Source: Rhodococcus erythropolis NBRC 15567 (lineage in GTDB: Bacteria; Actinomycetota; Actinomycetes; Mycobacteriales; Mycobacteriaceae). From it: a stretch of 64,000 bases of DNA. The DNA lies in NCBI RefSeq assembly GCF_001552595.1, contig NZ_BCRM01000018.1, forward strand, positions 104,544-168,543. The letters are read 5' to 3'. Below, piece by piece: positions 35,299-44,000 of this stretch (position 1 is the first letter of the stretch; the number at the start of each line of letters is the position of its first letter). A model generated the notes under the pieces. That model was not told where the DNA came from, made no database searches, and saw only the letters and a list, made by a program, of their open reading frames with translations. A program made the translations under genes and the position numbers.

Positions 35299-36318
35299 CT
35301 ACCAGCGGTTCCGAACCTCCTCGGCAAATCCGAGGAGATCTCGAACGACCACGGAGGTACCGTCGTCGAGGATCACTGTGCCGGAGAACTTTCCGAACAC
35401 CTGATGCTGAATCGAACGCAGTACCCCGACGTCGAAAGTCGCGGCACGGTCGATGATCGGCTCGAAAGTCATCTCGAAGCGACCATCGTTGCTCGAGAAG
35501 TTCCACGGAGCGCCGTCGTACGTTCCCTGCGGGATGCCGAAGTCGATCCTGTCCAGTTTGTGTGCCCGACCGCCGACAAACACGATGTTCTCGCTGGCCG
35601 CCGTCGTGTCGCCGAAGCCGTAACCGATGTTGAATCCGAACCGCTCGCCGTTCACCAGTCCGGATGCAGAACCCCAGTACCAGGTGTTGTCGTAAGTCCA
35701 GACTCCCCTGCCCCAATCGAGAACGCCGAACGAGTCTTCCGAGCGAAATGTGAAGTCGTCACTCCCGATTCGCACGGTCCCGGCAGCGGGCAGGCAGTTG
35801 ATCTTCTGGTTGTAGTAAAACGATCGGGACGCCTTCGGAAACGGTGTAGCGATCACCATCCGGTCATCGACAGGACCCGCCAGGAACAAATCGGCATGAA
35901 GGCCTCGCCCACCGTCGAAAGCCGGGTAGTCGACAATCAGGTGGCGCCCACCGTCCACATGGCGAAACTCGAAGCGAGCTTTACCTTTCGACACCACCAC
36001 ATCACCGTCGTCCGCGCTTTCGGGCAGACCGAGCCTTCCCATCGGGAACGGCAGCATCACGTTTTCGGTGATCTCGTGTGGTGTTCGGAAATCGAGCCAG
36101 GAGACTCCGAGCAAGCCCATGTACCCGTTGTCGGCGACGGTCAACGCGATGCCGTAATCCGCAGTGAGAACGCAGTAGTAGTCCCACTCCTTGATCCGGA
36201 ACTTGGGAGCGGTGATCGCAGAGCGTCGATACTTGCGAATCTCCGATGGGGCCCAACCCGTCTCGACCAAATGTCCGCGATCGTCGAGAAGCGGGCCGGG
36301 CGACATCAGTGTCTGCAT
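35299..36318 (-). CDS. DUF2804 family protein
   Basis: The 339-aa protein resembles the DUF2804 family throughout: FRIKEWDYYCVLTADYGIAL, FVLDWGRGVWTYDNTWYWGS-like segment at 228-247 (read here as FGVLDWGRGVWTYDNTWYWG) and GFNIGYGFGDTTAASENIVF. No signal peptide or known catalytic motif is visible. Function unknown. It starts 2 bp after the stop of the preceding PEP-mutase-like gene and is in operon with it. Confidence 0.85.
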   Translation of the reverse strand: MQTLMSPGPLLDDRGHLVETGWAPSEIRKYRRSAITAPKFRIKEWDYYCVLTADYGIALTVADNGYMGLLGVSWLDFRTPHEITENVMLPFPMGRLGLPESADDGDVVVSKGKARFEFRHVDGGRHLIVDYPAFDGGRGLHADLFLAGPVDDRMVIATPFPKASRSFYYNQKINCLPAAGTVRIGSDDFTFRSEDSFGVLDWGRGVWTYDNTWYWGSASGLVNGERFGFNIGYGFGDTTAASENIVFVGGRAHKLDRIDFGIPQGTYDGAPWNFSSNDGRFEMTFEPIIDRAATFDVGVLRSIQHQVFGKFSGTVILDDGTSVVVRDLLGFAEEVRNRW

Positions 36319-36320
36319 TC

Positions 36321-37073
36321 TTACTTCCAGCGTCCCAAGATCTCGTTCGCACGGTTGGCCAATGCCATCTGGAAGAACGGACCGAAGCTCACACGTGCCA
36401 CTCCGAGCGGACCGAAACTTGCCGGATCGTCCTGGTCCGGGATTCCGATCGCATTGATCGGAAGTGGAAGTTCGGACGTCAGGCGGCGCTGGGTCGCGTC
36501 GTCATGCCGCCCGACGGGGTAAAGAACGTCGGCGCCGGCGTCGGCCGCCAGCTTGAGGCGTGCGATGGCGCGATCGACACGATCGGACTCGTCACCGACC
36601 TGCTTCACGAACAGGTCGGTGCGCGCGTTGACGACAACGTGAACTCCGGCTGCGTCGGCGGCCTGACGAAGCCCACCCACGAAGTCGGCGTGCTCCTGCG
36701 CCTCACGCAAGCGTCCGCCTTCGCTGTGGACGGTGTCCTCGATGTTGAGTCCGACAGCGCCGGCATCGATCAACCCGTCGATGAGAACTGCCGGCTCAAG
36801 CCCGTAACCACCCTCGATGTCCACCGAGATCGGGGCGTCGACCGCACCGGTGATCTGCTTGATCCGGTGCAGAAGTTCGTCGAAGGTGATGCCCTCGTTG
36901 TCCGGCTTGCCGATGGAATCGGAAACCGGGTGGCTGCCCACCGTCAGGGCTGCAAAACCGGCAGCCACCGCAAGATTCGCCGACCACGCGTCCCAGACCG
37001 TCGGGAGAATGACCGGGTTACCTGGCTGGTGCAACGCCAGTAGAGCAGTTGCTTTGTCGTTGATCGAAGTCAT
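36321..37073 (-). CDS. Isocitrate lyase/phosphoenolpyruvate mutase family protein
   Basis: The 250-aa TIM-barrel protein shows the family's pattern: TVWDAWSANLAVAAGFAALT, GSHPVSDSIGKPDNEGITFD, and SVDIEGGYG (metal-binding region). Members include PEP mutase, oxaloacetate decarboxylase and methylisocitrate lyase-like enzymes. The classical KKCGH catalytic loop of isocitrate lyase is absent, so it is not a true isocitrate lyase. Substrate unknown. Confidence 0.88.
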   Translation of the reverse strand: MTSINDKATALLALHQPGNPVILPTVWDAWSANLAVAAGFAALTVGSHPVSDSIGKPDNEGITFDELLHRIKQITGAVDAPISVDIEGGYGLEPAVLIDGLIDAGAVGLNIEDTVHSEGGRLREAQEHADFVGGLRQAADAAGVHVVVNARTDLFVKQVGDESDRVDRAIARLKLAADAGADVLYPVGRHDDATQRRLTSELPLPINAIGIPDQDDPASFGPLGVARVSFGPFFQMALANRANEILGRWK

Positions 37074-37119
37074 GCGGTGGCTCCTCGAGATCGTGGGGTG
37101 TACCTCTCACCTACCGACT

Positions 37120-38388
37120 CTAGTGAGCGACCGGGCAGCCTGTGCTCTTGTAATCGACCTGGAACTCCTTGATGCCGTTGATCCAACCCGAGCGCAGACG
37201 GCGCGGATCACCGATCTTGGTGATGTCCGGGACGTTGTCGGCGATGGCGTTGAACATCAAGTCGATCTCCATGCGAGCGAGGTTTGCACCGATGCAGAAG
37301 TGCGCGCCAGTTCCGCCGAAGCCCAAGTGCGGATTGGGGTTACGAGTGATGTCGAACGTCATCGGGTTCTCGAACACGTCCTCGTCGAAGTTCGCGGAGC
37401 TGTACAGCATCACCACGCGCTGCCCCTTCTTGATCGACACTCCTGCCAATTCCGTGTCCTCGAGCGCGGTGCGCTGGAAGGCGGTGACGGGTGTCGCCCA
37501 ACGGACGATCTCGTCGGCCGTCGTCTTGGGACGTTCCTTCTTGTACAGCTCCCACTGCTCGGGGTTGTCCAGGAACGCGATCATTCCGTGCGTGATGGCG
37601 TTGCGGGTGGTCTCGTTCCCTGCGACCGCCAGGATGAGCACGAAGAACCCGAACTCTTCCGGGCTCAAGGAGTCGCCGTCGATGTCGGCCTGGACCAGTG
37701 TGGTGACGATGTCGTCTGCCGGGCAGGTACGACGCGCGTCTGCCATTTGGTACGCGTATCCGAGGACCTCGGTGGACGCGACTGCCGGATCACCCTGGTA
37801 TTCCGGGTCGTCGTAGCCCATCATCTCGTTGGACCACTTGAACAGCTTGTCTCGATCGTCCTGCGGTACACCGATCAGATCCGCGATCGCCTGGAGCGGC
37901 AGCTCGCTGGCAACCTGCTTCACGAAGTCGCCCGGGCCTTCGCTCACAGCGGTGTCGACGATGCTCCGTGCACGACGATCCAACTCGTCGCGCATGCCGT
38001 TGATCGCGCGAGGCGTGAACAGCTTCGAAATCAGCTTGCGGAGCTTGGTGTGCTCCGGTGCATCCTTGTTGAGCAGAAGATGCCGGAGCATCTCGACGGC
38101 CTCACGTGGCATGTCGTCGGCGAAACGCGCGATCGCGGTGTTCTCCCAGCTCGAGAACACATCGCTGCGCTGGCTGACCTCTTTGACGTCAGCGTGACGC
38201 GAGACCACCCAGTAGCCCTCGTCCTGGAATCCACCAACGGTCGGCGGCTGCTCACACCACCACACGGGCGCGCTTCGACGCAGTTCGGCGAATTCCTCGA
38301 AAGGGATCCGCTCCCCGAGGACAGCAGGATCGGTGACGTCGAATCCGGCCGGTAGGTCAGGCGTGCGAGTTGTGTCCGAGATGGTCAT
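37120..38388 (-). CDS. Cytochrome P450, CYP125-type (steroid C26/27-hydroxylase-like)
   Basis: The 422-aa protein resembles CYP125 closely, from its start (LPAGFDVTDPAVLGERIPFE) to its end (FQVDYKSTGCPVAH, like CYP125's QVDY..CPVAH). Heme-binding FGGTGAHFCIGANLARME, I-helix AVAGNETTRNAITHG, and NMxNxDAP-like LLLNKDAPEHTKLRKLIS are all present. CYP125 enzymes oxidise the cholesterol side chain. The neighbours here are not the usual cholesterol cluster, so another sterol or isoprenoid substrate is possible. It is divergent from a TetR gene. Confidence 0.9.
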   Translation of the reverse strand: MTISDTTRTPDLPAGFDVTDPAVLGERIPFEEFAELRRSAPVWWCEQPPTVGGFQDEGYWVVSRHADVKEVSQRSDVFSSWENTAIARFADDMPREAVEMLRHLLLNKDAPEHTKLRKLISKLFTPRAINGMRDELDRRARSIVDTAVSEGPGDFVKQVASELPLQAIADLIGVPQDDRDKLFKWSNEMMGYDDPEYQGDPAVASTEVLGYAYQMADARRTCPADDIVTTLVQADIDGDSLSPEEFGFFVLILAVAGNETTRNAITHGMIAFLDNPEQWELYKKERPKTTADEIVRWATPVTAFQRTALEDTELAGVSIKKGQRVVMLYSSANFDEDVFENPMTFDITRNPNPHLGFGGTGAHFCIGANLARMEIDLMFNAIADNVPDITKIGDPRRLRSGWINGIKEFQVDYKSTGCPVAH

Positions 38389-38431
38389 GGCGTCCTCTGA
38401 TCGGTCGATTGTGCGCTACACCACAGAGTAG

Positions 38432-38459
38432 CTTTCACTAACGGGCTGTCAAGTGAAAG
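38432..38459. promoter_or_regulatory. Candidate TetR operator between CYP125-like and TetR genes
   Basis: CTTTCACT, 12 bp, AGTGAAAG is a perfect 8-bp inverted repeat in the 128-bp divergent promoter, well placed to repress both the P450 gene and the tetR gene. I saw no KstR-type TnnAACnnGTTnnA motif. Confidence 0.55.
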
Positions 38460-38516
38460 ACGGAGAGTCTCGTGCAACTGACCCGTGAGAGCCCCCGCGG
38501 CACTAGGATCCCGGTA

Positions 38517-39152
38517 ATGACAGATACCTCCGGCAGACTGACGCTGCGAGAGAAGCAGAAGCAGCGAACCCGCGCAGACCTCGTGGATGCCGCCGGCGCG
38601 CTCTTCACCGAACGCGGATACGCAGCTGTCACCGTCGAGGACATCGCCGGCCGGGTCGGTTGCAGCCGCGCCACCTTCTACCTGCACTTCCCCGGCAAGA
38701 TCGACATACTCAAGGCCCTCGGCTCGAACACGGTCGTATCCAGCACGCTCGCGATATTCCAGGATCTCGACCACGTACTCGATTCCGGTTCGCGCGAAGA
38801 ATTCGCCGGCTGGATCAACCGCGCTCTCAACTGGTGCCGCGATCACCACCACATGATGCGGGCGTGGGACGAGGCCATGGTCCTCGAACCCGAATTCCGA
38901 ACACTGGCACGCGAAGGCATCTCCGCACTGCCCAACGCGATGCCGTCGTACCTGGCACGCTGGCCGCAGAGCCGACACGACGAGGCGAAACTCCGGGTCG
39001 AGCTCCTGCTGACACAGATCGAGCGCTTCTTCATTCGGTGGGCGGAACAGGGCGCGATCACCGCGGGTGCGGACGTCGCAGCAGACGTTCTCACCGACAT
39101 CTGGTTTCCGGCACTCACGCCGCCCACGACCGATGTTGCGGCGCCGCGATAG
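38517..39152 (+). CDS. TetR-family transcriptional regulator
   Basis: The 211-aa protein starts with a TetR helix-turn-helix: KQKQRTRADLVDAAGALFTE and RGYAAVTVEDIAGRVGCSRA, then TFYLHFPGKIDIL. The C-terminal ligand domain is divergent. I chose ATG 38517, with AGGA 8 nt upstream, over GTG 38472. It is divergent from the CYP125-like gene, with an inverted repeat between them, and lies 9 bp upstream of a membrane-protein gene in the same direction. It probably regulates both sides. Confidence 0.9.
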   Translation: MTDTSGRLTLREKQKQRTRADLVDAAGALFTERGYAAVTVEDIAGRVGCSRATFYLHFPGKIDILKALGSNTVVSSTLAIFQDLDHVLDSGSREEFAGWINRALNWCRDHHHMMRAWDEAMVLEPEFRTLAREGISALPNAMPSYLARWPQSRHDEAKLRVELLLTQIERFFIRWAEQGAITAGADVAADVLTDIWFPALTPPTTDVAAPR

Positions 39153-39161
39153 GTTGGCCCG

Positions 39162-40574
39162 ATGCCACTCGATCTTCGAGCGATCCTCACCACCGTCGCT
39201 GCACTCCTGTCCGGGATACTCGCGGCGCTGGCCCTGACCAATCCCGTTCTTCGCGACTGGGCCATCGTGGCCTCCCCGTCGGAAGTAGATCGCTGGATCA
39301 GCAGCGGACCGACTGCTGTCGGACTGGGCGCCGTGATCGCCGTGCTTGCCTGCGCCATCTCACAGCGTCGCGGGTCCCGTCGAGCGGCGTGGATCGCGAT
39401 CGCCGTCGGCGTCGCCGTCATCGCGATCGTTCGGGCAGTCGTACCCGAAGTTGCGTCACTGGACCTGCTGATCGCCTTGATCATCGTCAAAAGTGTTGCA
39501 GCCGGCACCATTCTGGGCTGCGTGGTTGCCGTCAGTTGGGACCGCACTGCCACGAAGAACGCGACACTCCTCGGCGTGCTCGCCACCTTCCTCGCGATCC
39601 GCACGTTCGCCGGTGGGACAGCCAGGATGACGACGTCTTCGGTGGGTGAGCCGTCGTGGTGGCTGATCGGCGCCACGGCCGCAGCAGCAATCGCCTGTGC
39701 AGTGACCGCGCAAGCCGGCTTCCGGATTCGCAAGCCGGACTCGGGTGAAATCCGCATCGCTCTCGTGGTGATCACCGCGCTGGCGATCGGGCATCGAGTG
39801 CTCGGCGCCGTGATCGACCGCCAGCAATACGCGTCCGAGGCGACCGCCTGGATCGTCATGGTTTTGGCGGCAGGCGCTGCGCTCGCCTTGACGTGGATCG
39901 CCGCTTACCGCCTCGGCGACGCCTCCGGTGCTGGTGGCAAGTTCCTCTGGGCGGCAACCGCACTGGCCGCTGCGTCGGCCCCGCTCTTCGTCGACATCGC
40001 GAAGGGTTCCGGCCACTGGGGAGACCTGAAGTCCCCTTGGGTACTGGTGCTTTTCGCGGCCCTGCCGGTTGCCGTCGGACTGAGACTGCACAAGCAGGTG
40101 CCAAACTTCGTGCCCATCGCCGTTCTCGTTGCGGTTCCACTGTCAGAACTACTGCCCTTCGACTCCGCGCACGGCGTCTGGTCAATCGCGCTGAAGATCG
40201 CCGCGCTGGGCCTCGCCGCCGGTTTACTGTTCGGTTCCCTTGCTCCCGGCAGCCTGGTCGACGCCACACTCGGACTCGCCATTCCCTTTGCCGCGATGAC
40301 CTTCTCGTCGATCGCCATTCTCACCGATCAGCTCTCTTTCCCACCGATGATGACGTCGATATACATCCAAGGCCAGCTCGACATCGATGCGGTCTCTCCC
40401 CACGGCGACGGAGGATTATTCGGACGCGGCATCGGAATCACCGTCGACTACGTCACCGCTCAGACTGTCGGCACTGCAATCCTCTTCGCCCTGATCATCG
40501 GCTTCTGTGGTGCGGCGATCCTTCGACGATCCCACCCACCCGTCGAGGTATCGGAACCCACCGAGACCGCCTGA
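39162..40574 (+). CDS. Polytopic membrane protein of unknown function, paralogue 1 of 3
   Basis: The 470-aa protein has about twelve or more hydrophobic segments (e.g. LTTVAALLSGILAALALTNP and VITALAIGHRVLGAVIDRQ). It is clearly homologous to the next two genes: the start ALLSGILAALALTNP recurs as AFLSGILAAVALTNP. No transporter signature is recognised. ATG 39162 follows the tetR stop by 9 bp, so it is likely in the tetR operon. Confidence 0.8.
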   Translation: MPLDLRAILTTVAALLSGILAALALTNPVLRDWAIVASPSEVDRWISSGPTAVGLGAVIAVLACAISQRRGSRRAAWIAIAVGVAVIAIVRAVVPEVASLDLLIALIIVKSVAAGTILGCVVAVSWDRTATKNATLLGVLATFLAIRTFAGGTARMTTSSVGEPSWWLIGATAAAAIACAVTAQAGFRIRKPDSGEIRIALVVITALAIGHRVLGAVIDRQQYASEATAWIVMVLAAGAALALTWIAAYRLGDASGAGGKFLWAATALAAASAPLFVDIAKGSGHWGDLKSPWVLVLFAALPVAVGLRLHKQVPNFVPIAVLVAVPLSELLPFDSAHGVWSIALKIAALGLAAGLLFGSLAPGSLVDATLGLAIPFAAMTFSSIAILTDQLSFPPMMTSIYIQGQLDIDAVSPHGDGGLFGRGIGITVDYVTAQTVGTAILFALIIGFCGAAILRRSHPPVEVSEPTETA

Positions 40575-40587
40575 TCGGGACAGACCG

Positions 40588-42000
40588 ATGACCATCGACC
40601 TCCGGTCATGGACCGGCGCCCTCGCGGCCTTTCTCTCGGGAATCCTTGCCGCCGTGGCGCTGACGAACCCAGCGCGAATGAGATGGCCTGTTACCGAACC
40701 GCAGTCGAAGATCGACCAATGGATCAGCAGCCAATCCACCAGCGTCGTGGTGGGTGCCATCGTCGCCGTAGGGGCCTGCGTGTATCTCCAGCACCGCGGT
40801 TCTCGCAGGCGTGCGTGGGCGTTTGTGTACACGGGCGTCGTCGTGTTGATTCTGATCAGATTCCTCGTCGCCGAAGAAGTCGGTCTTGATCTGCTGAGCG
40901 TTCTGGGTTTCGCCAAAACCATTGCAGCCGGACTCATCCTGGGCGGCGCTGTCGCCGCATCGTGGGACAGCCGACTCGGACGCAACCTGCTGATCATTGG
41001 CGTGGTGTCGACGTGGTTGGCCGCGCAATCGTCCACCGGCGATTTGATACCCGTCAGCACGTCGTCCATCGGCGAACCTGCCTGGGCACTTCTGTTGCTG
41101 ACCCTGATCTGCGCAGTGGCGTGCGCAGTGACAGACGACTCCGAATTGCGGATCAGCGAAAGCGAACCGGGCGTCGCCGCAGCCGCTCTGGCAGTTGTCA
41201 CCGGCCTCGCTGTCACCCAACGGATTCTGAGTTCGGTCGTCGACCGGCAAGAGAACCCACCGACGTTTTCGGGTTGGCTGGTCATGGTCGCGTCCACCGT
41301 CGCCGTCCTCACCCTGACCTGGTTCTGTGTGAGGAGACTGGACACAACTTCAGGCAGTGGCGGATTCCTTTGGGCTGCAACCGCTGTTGGAGCCGCCGCC
41401 ACGACGGTGTTCGCGGATCTGACCGACCGCTTCTTTCTCGACGGTGACCGAACCTCGCCGTTGGTGATCGCTGCCCTCGCGATCATCGCGGTCGTCTTCG
41501 GCTTGTCGCGTTCCCGACACCGGGATCGCACGATTGCAGGTCTGGCTCTGCTGGCTGCGATCCCGTTGTCGGAGTGGATCTTCGACGGCGAACACGAACT
41601 TGCTCTACTGCTCCGCATTGTCGCGCTAGGCGTCGGGTCGGGATTGCTGCTCGGATCCGTTCTGCCGTCGAATCCCGTCGCAGCGACGCTGGGGTTGACG
41701 ATTCCTTTCACTGCCCTGGTCTTCATGTCGATCGGGCAGCACGAGATCGAGACAGTGTCGTCAACGTACGTCCGGCACGATCCGCCCTCGACGTACGTCG
41801 AGTACAACTCTGAATTGCGAGCCTACGTCGACGCGAGCGAGCCCGATGCAGCCTTCCGGGCCGAGGCCGCGACCATTGCCTACGCGTACGAGGCGCCGCC
41901 ACGCTCCGACGGCGCGGCACTCCTGATGTGTGTAGTCGTCGTCGCCACCGGGATCGCGCTCCGCCGCCGCAGCCCCGTTGACACACCGTCACCGGACTGA
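40588..42000 (+). CDS. Polytopic membrane protein of unknown function, paralogue 2 of 3
   Basis: The 470-aa protein shares length, N-terminus (LRSWTGALAAFLSGILAAVALT) and the ALVITVVxLxxAxRILSSVVDRQEN-like middle with paralogue 1 (here read as VVTGLAVTQRILSSVVDRQE). ATG 40588 is used; an upstream in-frame start at 40507 would overlap the previous gene. It has about twelve hydrophobic segments and an unusually hydrophilic, Tyr/Val-rich loop near 380-410 (STYVRHDPPSTYVEYNSELR). Confidence 0.78.
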   Translation: MTIDLRSWTGALAAFLSGILAAVALTNPARMRWPVTEPQSKIDQWISSQSTSVVVGAIVAVGACVYLQHRGSRRRAWAFVYTGVVVLILIRFLVAEEVGLDLLSVLGFAKTIAAGLILGGAVAASWDSRLGRNLLIIGVVSTWLAAQSSTGDLIPVSTSSIGEPAWALLLLTLICAVACAVTDDSELRISESEPGVAAAALAVVTGLAVTQRILSSVVDRQENPPTFSGWLVMVASTVAVLTLTWFCVRRLDTTSGSGGFLWAATAVGAAATTVFADLTDRFFLDGDRTSPLVIAALAIIAVVFGLSRSRHRDRTIAGLALLAAIPLSEWIFDGEHELALLLRIVALGVGSGLLLGSVLPSNPVAATLGLTIPFTALVFMSIGQHEIETVSSTYVRHDPPSTYVEYNSELRAYVDASEPDAAFRAEAATIAYAYEAPPRSDGAALLMCVVVVATGIALRRRSPVDTPSPD

Positions 42001-42048
42001 GACCTCCTATTGCGGTGCAACTGGTACCGGATTGACTATTTTGGAGCA

Positions 42049-43428
42049 GTGCCCATCGCCCGCAGGACGCTGCTCGTCGCACTGAGTGGTGTGACGGCAT
42101 TCGTCGTCACAGTCGTCGCTTTGGCACCGTTCGTGAACAGCCAGTCGACGTCGATTTCGACGGGCGACCGATTCTGGTCCATCTCGACCATCGGCGCCGG
42201 CGTCTTGGCTGTGGTCGCGGTCGGTACAGCCGCGATGATGGCCCGTTGCCGATTGCGGACCGCGGCCATGACGGTCTTCGGCGGCCTCCTACTCGAACTG
42301 CCCGGGCTCTACGATCACAACTTCGAGGCACTCTCGCCCGTCGGCGCTGGAGTCGCTGTCGGCGCGGTGACGGTTGCTGCCGCTCCCCGGGTTCGAGCTG
42401 CCTCGGTCGCGGGAACGATTGCGGCTGTGCATGTCTCGGATTCGCTCCTGGACGAAGACGCAATTCCTCGGCGGTACGCGGACTACATCGCCGACAACAC
42501 CAACCAGTTTCAACCACCAGTGTTGGGGGCAACACTGCTCGCGCTCGCTTTGGCCGCCGCCTGCGTCGCCGCGTTCTGGTTCCACGATTTCGACAAGGAC
42601 CACCCCAAGGAACGGATGGCCGTTCGGCCGGTGACTATCGCGGCGGTGCTCACTCTCTTCGGGGTCGCGGCAAATTGGTGGTTCGAGATCACCACCGTCA
42701 CGGCGGCCGTACCCCTTCTACTCGTCGCGCTCGTAATCACGGTGATCTGCGCGCGGGTGCTGGGCGATGGCGGTCGAATCCTGCTGATGTGTACCGCCGC
42801 CGTCGCAACTCTGGCGGCGGTGTCGGCGAACCGTCCCGCAACCGAAGCTATGGAATGGTCGAAAACCCCCGCCTCGACCGCCGTCGTGATCGGCGTCGTC
42901 ATCGTCGCCGCGGCAGCAATCGGCGCGATCGCTCCCTCTCGGGTCGTCGGCTACGGATTGCTCCTGGCGGTGACGGTCGCCGGGATCGTCAGCTACGCCA
43001 CGTCGCCGTCGCCGAAGATCGGTGACGTTCTCACGATCAGCGATCTTCTTGTCGCCTTCACCTCTGCGGTCGTCACGTACGCGATCGCCAGCGCGATGTA
43101 CCGAGAGCCACCGCGGACCGGAGCGTCACGAGCCCTCGTCGGACTCGGTGTCATCTTCGGCCCGACGGCGCTGGCCCTGCTCGTCTATCCGCAGTTCGAC
43201 TACGGATGGACGGCGTACACGCCGCTCGACGAGAACAAGCCGTTCAACGGCATCACGACGGTCGGCCCGTTCGAAATCTCGACCGACATCCTGATACTCG
43301 ACGCCGTGGCACTGATCATCGTGGCCGTCTGCGCCTATGCAAGTCTGCGCTTGGGGCGAGTCAATCGATCCGGACCTCCGCCGATCAGTCGATCAGATCC
43401 ATCGACGCCAGGCGATGGAACACTTTGA
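42049..43428 (+). CDS. Polytopic membrane protein of unknown function, paralogue 3 of 3
   Basis: The roughly 459-aa protein (GTG 42049 preferred; the frame runs open from 42010) has about twelve hydrophobic segments and a distant version of the shared N-terminus (RRTLLVALSGVTAFVVTVVA). It carries a hydrophilic insert DSLLDEDAIPRRYADYIADN and conserved patches with paralogues 1 and 2. The 3' end overlaps the convergent Nudix gene by 44 bp. It is most divergent of the three. No transporter signature is recognised. Confidence 0.7.
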   Translation: MPIARRTLLVALSGVTAFVVTVVALAPFVNSQSTSISTGDRFWSISTIGAGVLAVVAVGTAAMMARCRLRTAAMTVFGGLLLELPGLYDHNFEALSPVGAGVAVGAVTVAAAPRVRAASVAGTIAAVHVSDSLLDEDAIPRRYADYIADNTNQFQPPVLGATLLALALAAACVAAFWFHDFDKDHPKERMAVRPVTIAAVLTLFGVAANWWFEITTVTAAVPLLLVALVITVICARVLGDGGRILLMCTAAVATLAAVSANRPATEAMEWSKTPASTAVVIGVVIVAAAAIGAIAPSRVVGYGLLLAVTVAGIVSYATSPSPKIGDVLTISDLLVAFTSAVVTYAIASAMYREPPRTGASRALVGLGVIFGPTALALLVYPQFDYGWTAYTPLDENKPFNGITTVGPFEISTDILILDAVALIIVAVCAYASLRLGRVNRSGPPPISRSDPSTPGDGTL

Positions 43429-43810
43429 GCGATCCCGGCGCCACCTCGTCCATCGCTGCGTACTCGGCGAGCGTGAAATAGCGGAACTCGGCGATCTCGC
43501 TGGTCGGGTGCGGGTCTCCGGCCATCTCCGCCAGATAACAACTCATGTGCAGTCCCGTGTCCGCGGAATGTCCGAAAGCGTGAGCCTCGAAGACGTCGAG
43601 GAACGTGACCGTCCCGTCGACCAGATCGACGTCGAGTTCCTCCCGAATTTCGCGGTGCAGTGCCTGCTCGGGCGTCTCACCCGGGTCGATCTTTCCGCCG
43701 GCCATGTAGAACGCGGTCTTGCCCACGGACCGGGTCTGGATCAGCTTGCGGTCACGAATGTGCGCAAGGGCGGCGGTACGGATGATCGTGGTGGGAGTCG
43801 ACGAATTCAC
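43385..43810 (-). CDS. Nudix hydrolase
   Basis: The 141-aa protein from GTG 43810 carries a full Nudix box, GGKIDPGETPEQALHREIREELDVDL (GX5EX7REXXEEXG-type, Gly replaced late). It hydrolyses nucleoside diphosphate derivatives, probably NADH-, sugar- or oxidised-nucleotide type. The longer frame to 44248 would run into the mnhA promoter and is unlikely. Its 3' end overlaps paralogue 3 by 44 bp. Confidence 0.85.
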   Translation of the reverse strand: MNSSTPTTIIRTAALAHIRDRKLIQTRSVGKTAFYMAGGKIDPGETPEQALHREIREELDVDLVDGTVTFLDVFEAHAFGHSADTGLHMSCYLAEMAGDPHPTSEIAEFRYFTLAEYAAMDEVAPGSLKVFHRLASMDLID

Positions 43811-44000
43811 GTCGTCCAACCTACGTGTATCAGCGAGTGCCGATGATGTCCGAATCGACTCGCTGCACATCGAAACTGCCACGCCCGGTAATATGTACGC
43901 AAAGACAACCTCTCCGACTAGGTGAATTGTCTCGTTAATCCGATAGGTTCGATTTTGTTCGGACACCCCGCCGCCCGCTGACAACACGACGGAGTGCCTT
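43811..44000. other. Promoter region of the mrp operon
   Basis: The 190-bp gap between the divergent Nudix gene and mnhA holds the mrp promoter. GGAG lies 6 nt before the TTG start of mnhA. I see no other defined motif. Confidence 0.4.

Noticed and set aside
36817..38355. 512-aa open frame on the plus strand
   Set aside because: Antisense to the CYP125-like gene; no SD and no domain.
40416..41807. 463-aa open frame on the minus strand
   Set aside because: Antisense to membrane-protein paralogue 2, no SD and no domain.
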